Under the pieces are notes generated by a model. That model did not search any database, was not told the origin of the DNA, and was given only the letters and a program-made list of their open reading frames with translations. Positions 1-7,671 of a DNA stretch of 64,000 nt are shown here, one piece after another; the stretch's first letter is position 1, and each line of letters opens with the position of its first letter. The position numbers and the translations under genes are program-made. The stretch is from Chryseolinea serpens (GTDB lineage Bacteria > Bacteroidota > Bacteroidia > Cytophagales > Cyclobacteriaceae): assembly GCF_900129725.1 (NCBI RefSeq), contig NZ_FQWQ01000001.1:2790001-2854000 (forward strand), in the 5' to 3' direction.

Positions 1-278
1 TCGACATCCAGGTGGGATTGATCGTTAAACGCCTGGAAGAAGCCGGCGTGAAAATAGAGATTTCAGACAGCGCCCGCGACCGGATGGCCAAGTTGGGCTA
101 CGACCCGCAATTTGGGGCACGGCCGCTAAAACGGGTGATGCAGCGTGAAATCCTGAATGAACTGTCCAAACAAATCCTGGCGGGCAAGGTTCAGAAAGAC
201 TCGGTCATTTTTATTGACCTGAAAAACGAAACAGATTTCGTTTTTGAGAACCTTGAGGCCGCCGAAGTTGTTAAGTAA
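1..278 (+). CDS. clpB: ClpB disaggregase, C-terminal end (partial)
   Basis: The window opens inside this gene; the reading frame begins at base 3 and ends with TAA at 276-278, so only about 91 C-terminal residues are present. They match the end of the ClpB/Hsp100 D2 small domain: a KRLEEAG segment, then GYDPQFGARPLKRVMQ (the sensor-2 GAR motif that contacts ATP in the second AAA+ ring), then the closing helix and strand ILNELSKQILAGKV. ClpB works with DnaK to pull proteins out of aggregates. The GYDP..GARPLKR block is shared with ClpA/ClpC, but the ending fits ClpB best. A strong terminator follows at 356-388. Confidence 0.88.
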   Translation, partial: DIQVGLIVKRLEEAGVKIEISDSARDRMAKLGYDPQFGARPLKRVMQREILNELSKQILAGKVQKDSVIFIDLKNETDFVFENLEAAEVVK

Positions 279-725
279 TTGGTTTAAGGATTGGTGATTC
301 CCTTCCCGGCTTCGGTCGGGATGCGGATGTGTTGGTTGAGGGGTTTGGTTTGAAGCCCCGGGGTGGTTCCCGGGGTTTTTTCTTTTTTCCCAACAACGTC
401 TTCCGTGACTGACTGGATACATGCGTTCTCACTCTATTCTTCCCTAACCACCCGCCGAAAAATTACATTATCTTCTGACAGACAACAACGGATTCAATCG
501 TTGTAATCGCCGTCGAGCGGATCAAATGCCAGAAATAGATCAGATTTTTTATTAGGAATTCCTTATTAAGATTTCAAATCACAAAAAGAATTCGTTTTTT
601 TGATCGTTGGCAATTCGCCGCCGCGATAGGCATTAGGATAAAATTTTAATCGGCGTTGCCAAACCTAGGTTCAATTTCAGTTTGTTACCAATCAGTTTAT
701 TTTGTCCACAATACAATATCCTTTT
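279..725. other. Gene-free stretch with terminator and inverted repeat
   Basis: No credible gene is seen in these 447 bases; the antisense ORF at 126-422 mostly overlaps clpB and has no recognisable protein features. The stretch holds the clpB terminator (356-388), a 10-bp palindrome AGGAATTCCT at 554-563, and an imperfect inverted repeat whose arms are 607-620 (TTGGCAA-tt-CGCCG) and 651-662 (CGGCG-TTGCCAA) around a 30-base AT-rich loop. The arms could form a leader structure or operator ahead of the secreted-protein gene at 726, but no family was recognised. Confidence 0.5.
356..388 (+). terminator. Rho-independent terminator after clpB
   Basis: A 7-bp GC stem CCCCGGG/CCCGGGG (356-362 with 369-375) closes a 6-base loop and is followed by a T-rich run TTTTTTCTTTTTT. 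It lies 78 bases after the clpB stop codon. Confidence 0.85.
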
Positions 726-1637
726 ATGAAAATTAATTTCAGCATTGTAAAATTGACCTTTTTGTGCTCGTTTCTTTGGGCCTCAAATCTCCAGGCTCAA
801 CCCTACAGAAGTGCCCTACCCTCTCCCGGTGGCAGTGGTGACAGCGGCAACGGTGACTATGGCATCCTTCACTATCCCGCAACAGGTCAAGCCACCATCG
901 GTGCAGAAGCACAAAGCGATAACTACGCTAATCTCAATCTCGCCAGTTTCTATGGTGGCATCCGTCGCATCTGGCAGTGGTCCAAGCGTCCATCCTCAGA
1001 CAATCACTTCCTCCGGCTCTACTATTATGGTGGAACAGGCTGGACCGGTCCATTCATAAGTGTTAATCCCACCACCAGCAGCACAGAATTCAGAGGTCAG
1101 ACAAGCTCGATCGGCGACGGCATTGTTAAGATAGCCAGCACCAACTCCAACACCTATCTGCAGATTGGCCTCAATACTGAGTATGCCTTTTTGCAAAGTC
1201 ACGTCGGAAGGCCCCTACGAATCAACGAATTGGGAAACAACGTCGTGTTGAACCTGACCGGCGGTTCAGTAGGCATTGGCACCGAAACCCTTGACGCAAA
1301 GCTCACCGTGAATGGAGACGTCCATGCAAAAGAAGTTAGGGTCAATTTGAATTCCCCAGGACCGGACTACGTGTTCGAAGAAAATTATGCCTTGCCGTCA
1401 CTAGGTGAAGTGGAGGCCTACATCACGGCCAACAAACACCTGGCCGAGGTCCCCTCCGCAGAACAAATGAAACAAAATGGCCTCAACGTGGGCGATATGA
1501 ATCTTCTCCTGCTGAAAAAAATGGAAGAAATGACCCTTTACATGATCGAAATGAAAAAAGAGATCAAGGCTTTACAAGAAGAAAACGAGAAGCTCAAAGA
1601 AGCCCCTGTGGAGAAAGTTAATAGCGCACATCATTAA
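726..1637 (+). CDS. Secreted surface protein with Bacteroidota tail-fibre-like C-terminus
   Basis: A 303-residue exported protein. The ATG at 726 is chosen over the upstream TTG at 702 because it gives a clean signal peptide (MKINFSIVKLTFLCSFLWAS..QAQ). The middle is Gly/Ser/Asn-rich with no recognised fold. The C-terminal third carries a pattern common in Bacteroidota surface proteins: VGIGT, then LTVNGDVHAKEV, then PDYVFEENYALPSLGEVEAY, NKHLAEVPSA, and a coiled coil of KKMEEM-type heptads to the end. This resembles the trimeric intramolecular-chaperone (peptidase S74-like) tails of phage fibres, so trimerisation and surface display are plausible. The exact function is unknown. Confidence 0.75.
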   Translation: MKINFSIVKLTFLCSFLWASNLQAQPYRSALPSPGGSGDSGNGDYGILHYPATGQATIGAEAQSDNYANLNLASFYGGIRRIWQWSKRPSSDNHFLRLYYYGGTGWTGPFISVNPTTSSTEFRGQTSSIGDGIVKIASTNSNTYLQIGLNTEYAFLQSHVGRPLRINELGNNVVLNLTGGSVGIGTETLDAKLTVNGDVHAKEVRVNLNSPGPDYVFEENYALPSLGEVEAYITANKHLAEVPSAEQMKQNGLNVGDMNLLLLKKMEEMTLYMIEMKKEIKALQEENEKLKEAPVEKVNSAHH

Positions 1638-1775
1638 TCATCCCCCGAATCGCCAAATCGATATCGAATGTAAATTGATGGACAGTAAAATGTCCTAGCG
1701 TTCCTTTCGCAAAAAGCTTACTGTTCAACAGCTCCTAGCGATCTTTCATCCCCATTCGCCATGCATCTGGCGTCG

Positions 1776-1814
1776 AAAGTGCCCCACTGCAATGTTATTG
1801 CAGTGGGGCACTTT
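1776..1814. terminator. Perfect 18-bp hairpin, probably bidirectional terminator
   Basis: Bases 1776-1793 and 1797-1814 are perfect reverse complements (18 bp) with a 3-base loop GTT. The arms begin AAA and end TTT, so the hairpin has a short T tract on both strands. It lies 139 bases after the stop of the upstream secreted-protein gene and 26 bases before the ATG of the IPT-NHL gene. An apparent ATG at 1792 falls inside this hairpin, which argues against it as a start codon. Confidence 0.6.
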
Positions 1815-1839
1815 ATCGTTGTGTCTTATCCCAAAACTT

Positions 1840-3918
1840 ATGAAACCTGCAACATCACGGCTTGCCTACCGGCAAACAAAAGCTAAACTATGGCTTCCCT
1901 TTTGTACCCTGGTTATGCTTGCTCTATGGAATCAATGTTCTAAAGACCATGAGGAAATCGCCCCGCTCAGCATCGCCTCGCTATCGCCCGCACAAGGACC
2001 GGCAGGAACCATGGTCACGATCACCGGGATCGGTTTCAGCACCACCACGACGGCCAACACCGTTACGTTCAACGGCGTGCCCGCTACGATCACACTAGCT
2101 ACCGGGAATCAATTGATCGCCACCGTCCCGGCTTCAGCAACCACAGGCGTGGTAAAAATTTCCACGGGAGGAAAAGAGGTTAGCGGTCCCGTATTCACGG
2201 TCACGCAGCCTTCGTCGCTCACTGTCACGGGCATCAACCCTGCATCGGGCCCGACAGGCATTGATGTTACACTCACCGGCACAGGATTCAGCACAACCGC
2301 CGCGCAGAATAAGGTGAAGTTCAATGGTGCCACCGCCGTCGTAAAGAGTGCGACTGCTACGCAGCTAGTTGTCATGGTCCCCGCCAACGCCACAACGGGA
2401 ACGGTAAGTGTTCAGGTTGCCGACAAAACCGTAACCGGATCGATGTTCACCGTGCTGTCCCCCACGGCCCCCACGCTTAGCAGTGTCGCACCCACCTCTG
2501 GAAAAGTTGGGGCAACTGTCACCCTATCCGGTACCGGCTTCAGCGCAACGTCCTCACAAAACATCGTCAAGTTCAATGGCACAACAGCCACCGTCACTAG
2601 TGCTGCGGCTACTTCACTGACGGTGACCGTTCCTCCCGGCGCAACCAGCGGCGATGTCACCGTGACGGTAAATGGAAAGACTCCCGCCGGTATTCACTTT
2701 GATGTCACGGCAACCTTAACAGTCATCTCCTACGATCCTGCCTCTGGAAATGCGGGCACCCCGGTTATCATCACCGGTTCAGGATTCGATAGCAACCCGT
2801 CGGTCAATGTTGTAAAATTTAATGGCGTCGCCGCGCAAGTCACGGAAGCTACGGCGACAACCCTCAAAGTGACGGTGCCTAACGGGGCCACTACCGGACC
2901 CATAACGGTGGGTATCGGTGCTGATGTTGCCGAGGGACCTGTGTTCACCGTCACGCCGCTTTCGACACTCACGGTCACCGTGTCCACTGTGCCGTTGGGT
3001 TCGGCTACGCTGAATTTGCCGAGAGGCCTTGCGATCGACGTGAGCGGCAACCTGCTTGTGGCTGACCAGGCCAACAACAGGATCATGAAACTCACCCCGT
3101 CGGGACTTTTGGTTTTTGCAGGAAGTGGCTCGCGCTCTCTGACCGGGCCGGTAGACGGACCGTTTGCTACCGCACAATTCAATTCGCCCTCAGGTATTTC
3201 CGTCGACGAAAATACGGGCGACGTGTATGTGGCCGACACTCAAAACAACGTGATCCGAAAAATAGCCGCCGGTGGCCCGGTCCTGATGGTGCAGACCTGG
3301 GCCGGAAACACGAACGGACAAGGCGATATCAGCGATGGTCATGGCGCCGGACCTTTCGGTGTGGGAGCGGGATTCTTTTACCCCACGGGCATCGTAAAAT
3401 CAAAAAACAGCGCCACCTGGTTTATCACCGACTATTGGTCACACATCATCCGCAAAATGGATGCTTCGGCAAACGTCACCACCTTCGCCGGGTTGGCGCT
3501 CAATTCCGGCTCCGACGATGGAAAGGGCAAGGACGCCAGGTTCTTCAACCCCGGAGGCATCACCATCGATGAAAACGACAATGTCTATATAGGCGACTGC
3601 GTCAATGGCTCGATCCGGAAAATAGATGCCGCCGGCAACGTGACAACCCTGGCAAAAAATCTGGGACAGATCTACGGACTGGTTTGGGATGGAAAAGGAA
3701 GTCTTTACGCCACCGACTACACGAAGCACAAAATTTATAAGGTCGATTCCTCCGGAACGGTCACGACCATCGCCGGCACCGGCACGGCCGGCTACCACGA
3801 TGGTGGCGCCTCCACGGCTCAATTTAATTTCCCCTTTGGACTGGCTATGGATTCCGATGGCAATTTGTACGTCGGCGATGAACATAATAATCTCATCCGA
3901 AAAATCACCTTCAACTAG
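1840..3918 (+). CDS. IPT/TIG and NHL-repeat cell-surface lipoprotein
   Basis: A 692-residue protein. The ATG at 1840 is preferred because it leads into a basic N-terminus and hydrophobic segment ending LWNQC-SKD; Cys33 is a plausible but non-canonical lipidation site. Four tandem IPT/TIG immunoglobulin-like domains follow (about 40-120, 128-205, 210-288, 290-372), each with a P..G..G..V.I.G.GF signature and a VKFNG turn. The C-terminal half is a beta-propeller of six NHL repeats (for example GLAIDVSGNLLVADQANNRI, GITIDENDNVYIGD). Such proteins are exposed on the surface and bind glycans or proteins; no catalytic motif is visible. A bidirectional terminator follows. Confidence 0.82.
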   Translation: MKPATSRLAYRQTKAKLWLPFCTLVMLALWNQCSKDHEEIAPLSIASLSPAQGPAGTMVTITGIGFSTTTTANTVTFNGVPATITLATGNQLIATVPASATTGVVKISTGGKEVSGPVFTVTQPSSLTVTGINPASGPTGIDVTLTGTGFSTTAAQNKVKFNGATAVVKSATATQLVVMVPANATTGTVSVQVADKTVTGSMFTVLSPTAPTLSSVAPTSGKVGATVTLSGTGFSATSSQNIVKFNGTTATVTSAAATSLTVTVPPGATSGDVTVTVNGKTPAGIHFDVTATLTVISYDPASGNAGTPVIITGSGFDSNPSVNVVKFNGVAAQVTEATATTLKVTVPNGATTGPITVGIGADVAEGPVFTVTPLSTLTVTVSTVPLGSATLNLPRGLAIDVSGNLLVADQANNRIMKLTPSGLLVFAGSGSRSLTGPVDGPFATAQFNSPSGISVDENTGDVYVADTQNNVIRKIAAGGPVLMVQTWAGNTNGQGDISDGHGAGPFGVGAGFFYPTGIVKSKNSATWFITDYWSHIIRKMDASANVTTFAGLALNSGSDDGKGKDARFFNPGGITIDENDNVYIGDCVNGSIRKIDAAGNVTTLAKNLGQIYGLVWDGKGSLYATDYTKHKIYKVDSSGTVTTIAGTGTAGYHDGGASTAQFNFPFGLAMDSDGNLYVGDEHNNLIRKITFN

Positions 3919-3939
3919 GGGAGCAACCGGTTTGTCCTT

Positions 3940-3983
3940 AAAATAAGGAGGTATCGGTTGGCCCGATACCTCCTTATTTTTTC
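3940..3983 (+). terminator. Strong rho-independent terminator
   Basis: A perfect 18-bp stem (3940-3957 with 3963-3980) with loop TTGGC is followed by a T tract. It begins 22 bases after the stop of the IPT-NHL gene and insulates it from the blaI promoter. Confidence 0.92.
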
Positions 3984-4011
3984 TACTCCTTCCGGCATTT
4001 TTTAAACCACA

Positions 4012-4083
4012 TACGAAAAAATTCGTAAAACACTTTGAGATCATCTGACAGATCGCTAAGATTGTATTACGAACATATTCGTA
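4012..4083 (+). promoter_or_regulatory. blaI promoter flanked by two identical operators
   Basis: Two identical dyads TACGAA-N4-TTCGTA occur at 4012-4027 and 4068-4083, 56 bases apart. Between them lie a Bacteroidota -33 box TTTG (4034-4037) and, after 19 bases, a -7 box TAAGATTG (4057-4064; one mismatch to TAnnTTTG). The second dyad overlaps the expected transcription start and ends 3 bases before the blaI ATG. BlaI/MecI dimers bind such short dyads in their own promoters, so autorepression by the adjacent gene product is the natural reading. Confidence 0.75.
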
Positions 4084-4086
4084 TTT

Positions 4087-4473
4087 ATGAGTGCACTCAC
4101 CCCAAAACCAACGGAAAAAGAGCTTGAAATCCTGCAAATCGTGTGGGAAAAGGAGGCTGTTTCCGTAAAAGATGTTCACGAAGCCCTGGGTGGCGACGTG
4201 GCAAACGGCTACACCACCATCCTGAAACTGATGCAGATCATGCACGAAAAAGGGCTGGTGACACGCCAAAAAAGCGGCAAGCTTCATCTTTATACCGCCG
4301 TGCCTTCTTTGGAAAACACGCGCCAGCAAATGCTCGACAAGATGATCAGTACGGTATTCCAGGGTTCGGCTGCTCAGTTGGTATTGAGCGCCCTGGGCTC
4401 CAATAAATCATCCAAAGAAGAGCTGCAAGAGATCAAAAAATACCTGGAAAAACTGGAAGGAGGCGCATCATGA
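4087..4473 (+). CDS. blaI: BlaI/MecI/CopY-family repressor
   Basis: 128 residues, normal for the family. A winged-helix N-terminal domain (about 6-75: TEKELEILQIVWEKEAVSV, then NGYTTILKLMQIMHEKGLV, and wing residues around TRQKSGKLHLY) binds DNA, and a C-terminal helical part (LDKMISTVFQGSAAQLVLSAL) dimerises. In the family the repressor is inactivated by proteolysis triggered by the partner membrane peptidase. The stop codon overlaps the start of the BlaR1-like gene (ATGA), so the two are translationally coupled. Twin dyads in the promoter (4012-4083) are its probable operators. The inducing signal is not deducible; many Bacteroidota BlaI pairs are not tied to a beta-lactamase. Confidence 0.9.
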   Translation: MSALTPKPTEKELEILQIVWEKEAVSVKDVHEALGGDVANGYTTILKLMQIMHEKGLVTRQKSGKLHLYTAVPSLENTRQQMLDKMISTVFQGSAAQLVLSALGSNKSSKEELQEIKKYLEKLEGGAS

Positions 4474-6434
4474 ACACGCTTTTACATTTCTTCGACGGCG
4501 CCTGGGCGCAAGCCCTGGGTTTCACAGTGATCCACTCGCTGTGGCAGGCTTTGCTGATCGGCATGCTGGTGGTGGGCGTCTTGCGTTGCGTACCCTCGCG
4601 ACGGTCTGGTCTGCGCTATGCCCTTGCCGGCGCGGGATTGTTGCTGATCTTTTTGGCTTCGGCCTCCACCTTTCTGTGGTTGTTGCCTTCGGGCGGATCG
4701 CAGATCAAGGATGCCGCCATCTCCTTCACTGGTGGGATGGACCTTTCATCGACCTCTCCCGAAGCGCTCTCGCTTCGCCAACTGCTGACGCGGGCCTACG
4801 ATTTTCTTCATGGCATTGTTCCCTTTGTTGTGTTGGCCTGGTCGCTGGGCACCGCCCTTTTTATACTTCGCCTTTTCGGCGGCTGGTGGTACACCACCAA
4901 ACTAAAACAACAGGCCGTGTTGTTGGATACGCCCTGGACGGAACGCATGGAAACGCTGCTCCGCCAGTTCAATATCGATCGCGCCGTTCGGCTTGCCGAA
5001 TCGGCGATGGTGCAGGCGCCGGTGGTGATCGGCTATCTCAAACCCATCATCTTGTTGCCCGTCGGCATGTGCGCCGGTCTTTCCACAACGCAGTTGGAAA
5101 GTATTCTCATACACGAACTCATTCACATCCGCCGTCACGATTACCTCGTCAACCTGTTGCAGTCGGTCGTGGAAGCTTTGTTCTTTTTCAATCCTTTTGT
5201 ATGGATGATCTCGGGCATCCTGCGCCAGGAACGCGAACATTGCTGCGACGACGCGGTCGTGCTTCACCAAGGAAATGCTTTAGCGTATGCGCATGCGCTG
5301 GCCACCCTGGAAGAAGTGCGGCTCAGCAAAGCCGGTGTGGCACTTTCGCTGGCGGAAAATAAAAATCAATTGTTGAACCGAATCAAACGCCTTATGGAAA
5401 AGTCTGTAAAAAATTATTCGCCCCGCGAGCGCATCATCCCCGTGTTGCTGCTGGTCGTGGGACTGATGTGTGCATCGTGGCTCACCGTGCAATCGCGAAA
5501 TACAAATCCTGCATCCCAGGCCAACCCGGATAACCAGGAAAAACCCGTGGCCGCCGACACCACGAAAAAGAACAAGTCGGCGAAATACGAAATGCGAAAG
5601 ATCACCACCACGAACGAAGACGGCAAGCCGGGTGAAGTGAAGGTGATCGAAACCTACGACGGCGACGAAGACATGCGCGAGATCATGCACCGCGACATGG
5701 ACATGGACTTCGATCATGACTTCGACGTGGACATTGACATGCCCGATTTTGATTTCGAGATACCACCGATCCCTCCCATTCCAGCTTTTGATTTCAATGT
5801 CGAGCCCGTTGAACCCGTCGAACCTGTTGGTCCAGTAGAGATCCATATCCCTGACCTGGACATTCAGTTCAAATTCGACGGCATCTCAACAAATATTCAG
5901 GAAAACGCAGCCTTTTCTCAGCAAATAGAAGCCTTCGCCGAACGGCAAGCGGAGATGGCTGAGCGCCACGCTGAAATGGCTCAGGCACAAGCCGAGCGTC
6001 ATGCCGAAAGAGCGAGGGAAATGGCGGAGAGAAGCGCCCAAATAGCCGCTTTCCAAGGAGACAAGGCCCGTGCCCATGAACAAAGCTGGAAAGGCTTCGA
6101 AGAAAAGATGAAGAAGTTCGAAAGCGACATGACAGAATGGGAAGCTGTGAACGCTCCAAAAATGAAAGCGATGGAGGACCAGGCGAAGGCCATGGAGAAA
6201 AAAATGCATGGTCTTGACAAAGAACTGAAAAGCCAGCTAGTTAAAGATGGCTACCTCGCAGAAGGCGAAAAGCTGACCAGCATTCAAATTACCGACGATG
6301 ATCGTTTCCTATTCAATGGGAAAGAGATCAAGGCCTCCGATCGCGAAAAATATAAAGCCATTTTTACAAAGCACAGCATTGGTCATATCGACAGAAAAAA
6401 AGAAACCGCAGAAATGCTGGGGAAGGACAATTAA
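4470..6434 (+). CDS. BlaR1-like M56 membrane metallopeptidase with acidic/coiled-coil tail
   Basis: 654 residues. The N-terminal part has several membrane helices (about 15-40, 48-72, 115-138) and the M56 zinc-protease motif HELIH (215-219), with a downstream EREHCCDD segment (254-261) likely supplying the third ligand. A further helix lies near 325-345. The remainder is not the penicillin-binding sensor domain of true BlaR1/MecR1. It is instead an Asp-rich stretch (DMDMDFDHDFDVDIDMPDF), a Pro/Val/Glu repeat (VEPVEPVEPVGPVE) and a long Ala/Glu/Met/Arg coiled coil (about 485-590). It overlaps blaI by 4 bases, so it is presumably the sensor-protease that inactivates that repressor, but its signal is unknown. 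Confidence 0.85.
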   Translation: MNTLLHFFDGAWAQALGFTVIHSLWQALLIGMLVVGVLRCVPSRRSGLRYALAGAGLLLIFLASASTFLWLLPSGGSQIKDAAISFTGGMDLSSTSPEALSLRQLLTRAYDFLHGIVPFVVLAWSLGTALFILRLFGGWWYTTKLKQQAVLLDTPWTERMETLLRQFNIDRAVRLAESAMVQAPVVIGYLKPIILLPVGMCAGLSTTQLESILIHELIHIRRHDYLVNLLQSVVEALFFFNPFVWMISGILRQEREHCCDDAVVLHQGNALAYAHALATLEEVRLSKAGVALSLAENKNQLLNRIKRLMEKSVKNYSPRERIIPVLLLVVGLMCASWLTVQSRNTNPASQANPDNQEKPVAADTTKKNKSAKYEMRKITTTNEDGKPGEVKVIETYDGDEDMREIMHRDMDMDFDHDFDVDIDMPDFDFEIPPIPPIPAFDFNVEPVEPVEPVGPVEIHIPDLDIQFKFDGISTNIQENAAFSQQIEAFAERQAEMAERHAEMAQAQAERHAERAREMAERSAQIAAFQGDKARAHEQSWKGFEEKMKKFESDMTEWEAVNAPKMKAMEDQAKAMEKKMHGLDKELKSQLVKDGYLAEGEKLTSIQITDDDRFLFNGKEIKASDREKYKAIFTKHSIGHIDRKKETAEMLGKDN

Positions 6435-6457
6435 AAACTGCGTTTTATTTATAAATT

Positions 6458-6501
6458 AAAAAGAGGCTACCTGATTTTCTCAGGCAGCCTCTTTTTTTTT
6501 T
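6458..6501. terminator. Bidirectional terminator between convergent genes
   Basis: A stem AAAAGAGGCT-a-CCTGA pairs with TCAGG-c-AGCCTCTTTT (one internal mismatch), with a long T run on the + strand (6492-6501) and A's on the other side. It lies between the convergent BlaR1-like gene and the dgcA-like gene. Confidence 0.88.
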
Positions 6502-6507
6502 CGATTT

Positions 6508-7575
6508 TCAGATGCGTTCCACACCCAGTCCCGGTTTGTCCGAGCACGACATGTAGCCGTCTTTCAAAATGAATCCTCCTTTCACCACATCGCGGGCCAG
6601 GTCGAGGCTGCCGTCGAGGTCGATGTATTTGGTGTTGGTGCAGGCAAAGGCCGTGTGCAAAGCAGCCGTGATGCTCACGATGCTTTCGTCGTTGCAGCCC
6701 CAGAAGAGGTCAACGTCTTCGTGCAGGGCGATGTCGGCAATCTTGAGTGCCTGGCTCACGCCGCCGCACTTCATCAGTTTGATGTTGAATATTTTGGCAG
6801 CCTTCGGTGGCTTCAGCAGTTCGATGGCATCGACGGGGGTGATCAGGGACTCGTCGGCGGCAACTTTTTCGCGCACTTCCGGGGGGAGGCTTTTCATTTC
6901 GGAGATGGCTTTTGCGGGGAGCGGTTGCTCGATCAATTCCACATCCAGGTCGTAGGTACGTCCATAAAACTGAATGGTTTGTTCCACCGTGTAGCCCTGG
7001 TTGGCATCGATGCGGATAACAATGTTGGGGCCGAATTTTTCGCGCAGCTTCATGATGCGCTCCACGTCTTCCATAAGATCGCGGCCCAACTTTACTTTCA
7101 ATACTCTGAATCCGCGTTTGATATAATCTTCCGCTTCCTTCAACGTCTCCTCCACGTTCTTAATGCCGATGGTATTCGATGTAGGAAGTTTCTTGATCTT
7201 TTGCCCTAAAAATTTAACCAGGGGAACGTCCAGGAATTTTGTGAACACGTCATACAGGGCAATATCCAACGCCGCGCGCGCCGATGGATTTTCGGGAAAG
7301 CGCTTCCACACATCGAAGGTCAGTTGGTTGAATTCGCGGATGTCGCGGCCGATGAGGAATTCGATGTTGTTTTCCTGCAGGGCATCCAGGCATTGGTCGA
7401 GGGTTTCGCCCACCACGTATTCGCTGGGGTTGCCGGCGCCGATGCCGGTGAGGCCATTGTCGAGCGTGATTTCTACAAAGGCGTTCTTTACTTCATCTAC
7501 GGTCTTGAACGCGATGGTATAGGGCTTGGTGTTGCCCAGGTCGACGCTCCATACTTTAATGTCCTTTATTTTCAT
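6508..7575 (-). CDS. dgcA: Dipeptide epimerase / N-acetyl-D-glutamate racemase (DgcA-like)
   Basis: 355 residues, an enolase-superfamily protein of the mandelate-racemase/dipeptide-epimerase branch. Visible residues are the KVK acid/base motif (K160, K162), metal ligands D190 (RIDANQG), E216 (IEQPLP) and D241 (ADES), the opposite-face K266 (NIKLMKCGG), and a C-terminal DLDG (319-322), which in L-Ala-D/L-Glu epimerases binds the substrate amino group. The preceding gene encodes a DUF1611/DgcN-like protein. Such DgcN-DgcA pairs have been described as a D-glutamate route (N-acetylation, then racemisation to N-acetyl-L-glutamate). The alternative is a muropeptide-recycling L-Ala-D/L-Glu epimerase. 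Confidence 0.78.
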   Translation of the reverse strand: MKIKDIKVWSVDLGNTKPYTIAFKTVDEVKNAFVEITLDNGLTGIGAGNPSEYVVGETLDQCLDALQENNIEFLIGRDIREFNQLTFDVWKRFPENPSARAALDIALYDVFTKFLDVPLVKFLGQKIKKLPTSNTIGIKNVEETLKEAEDYIKRGFRVLKVKLGRDLMEDVERIMKLREKFGPNIVIRIDANQGYTVEQTIQFYGRTYDLDVELIEQPLPAKAISEMKSLPPEVREKVAADESLITPVDAIELLKPPKAAKIFNIKLMKCGGVSQALKIADIALHEDVDLFWGCNDESIVSITAALHTAFACTNTKYIDLDGSLDLARDVVKGGFILKDGYMSCSDKPGLGVERI

Positions 7576-7671
7576 TTTGAGGTTCTCTGCTTAACAGCTT
7601 CGGTTTAGGTTGGTTAATGAGTCTTTGCTATGCCGGATCGGTGTCGTCGATCACTTGAATACTGAACGAAC

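Noticed and set aside
126-422. 98-residue ORF on the - strand
   Set aside because: It is antisense to clpB and its terminator; low-complexity His/Pro/Arg composition and no promoter or family similarity.
1792-1839. Upstream start codon for the IPT-NHL gene
   Set aside because: The ATG at 1792 is inside a perfect hairpin and adds residues ahead of a proper signal sequence that begins at 1840.
3439-4329. 296-residue ORF on the - strand across the IPT-NHL gene end and blaI
   Set aside because: It is antisense to well-supported domains and runs through a strong terminator and the blaI operators.
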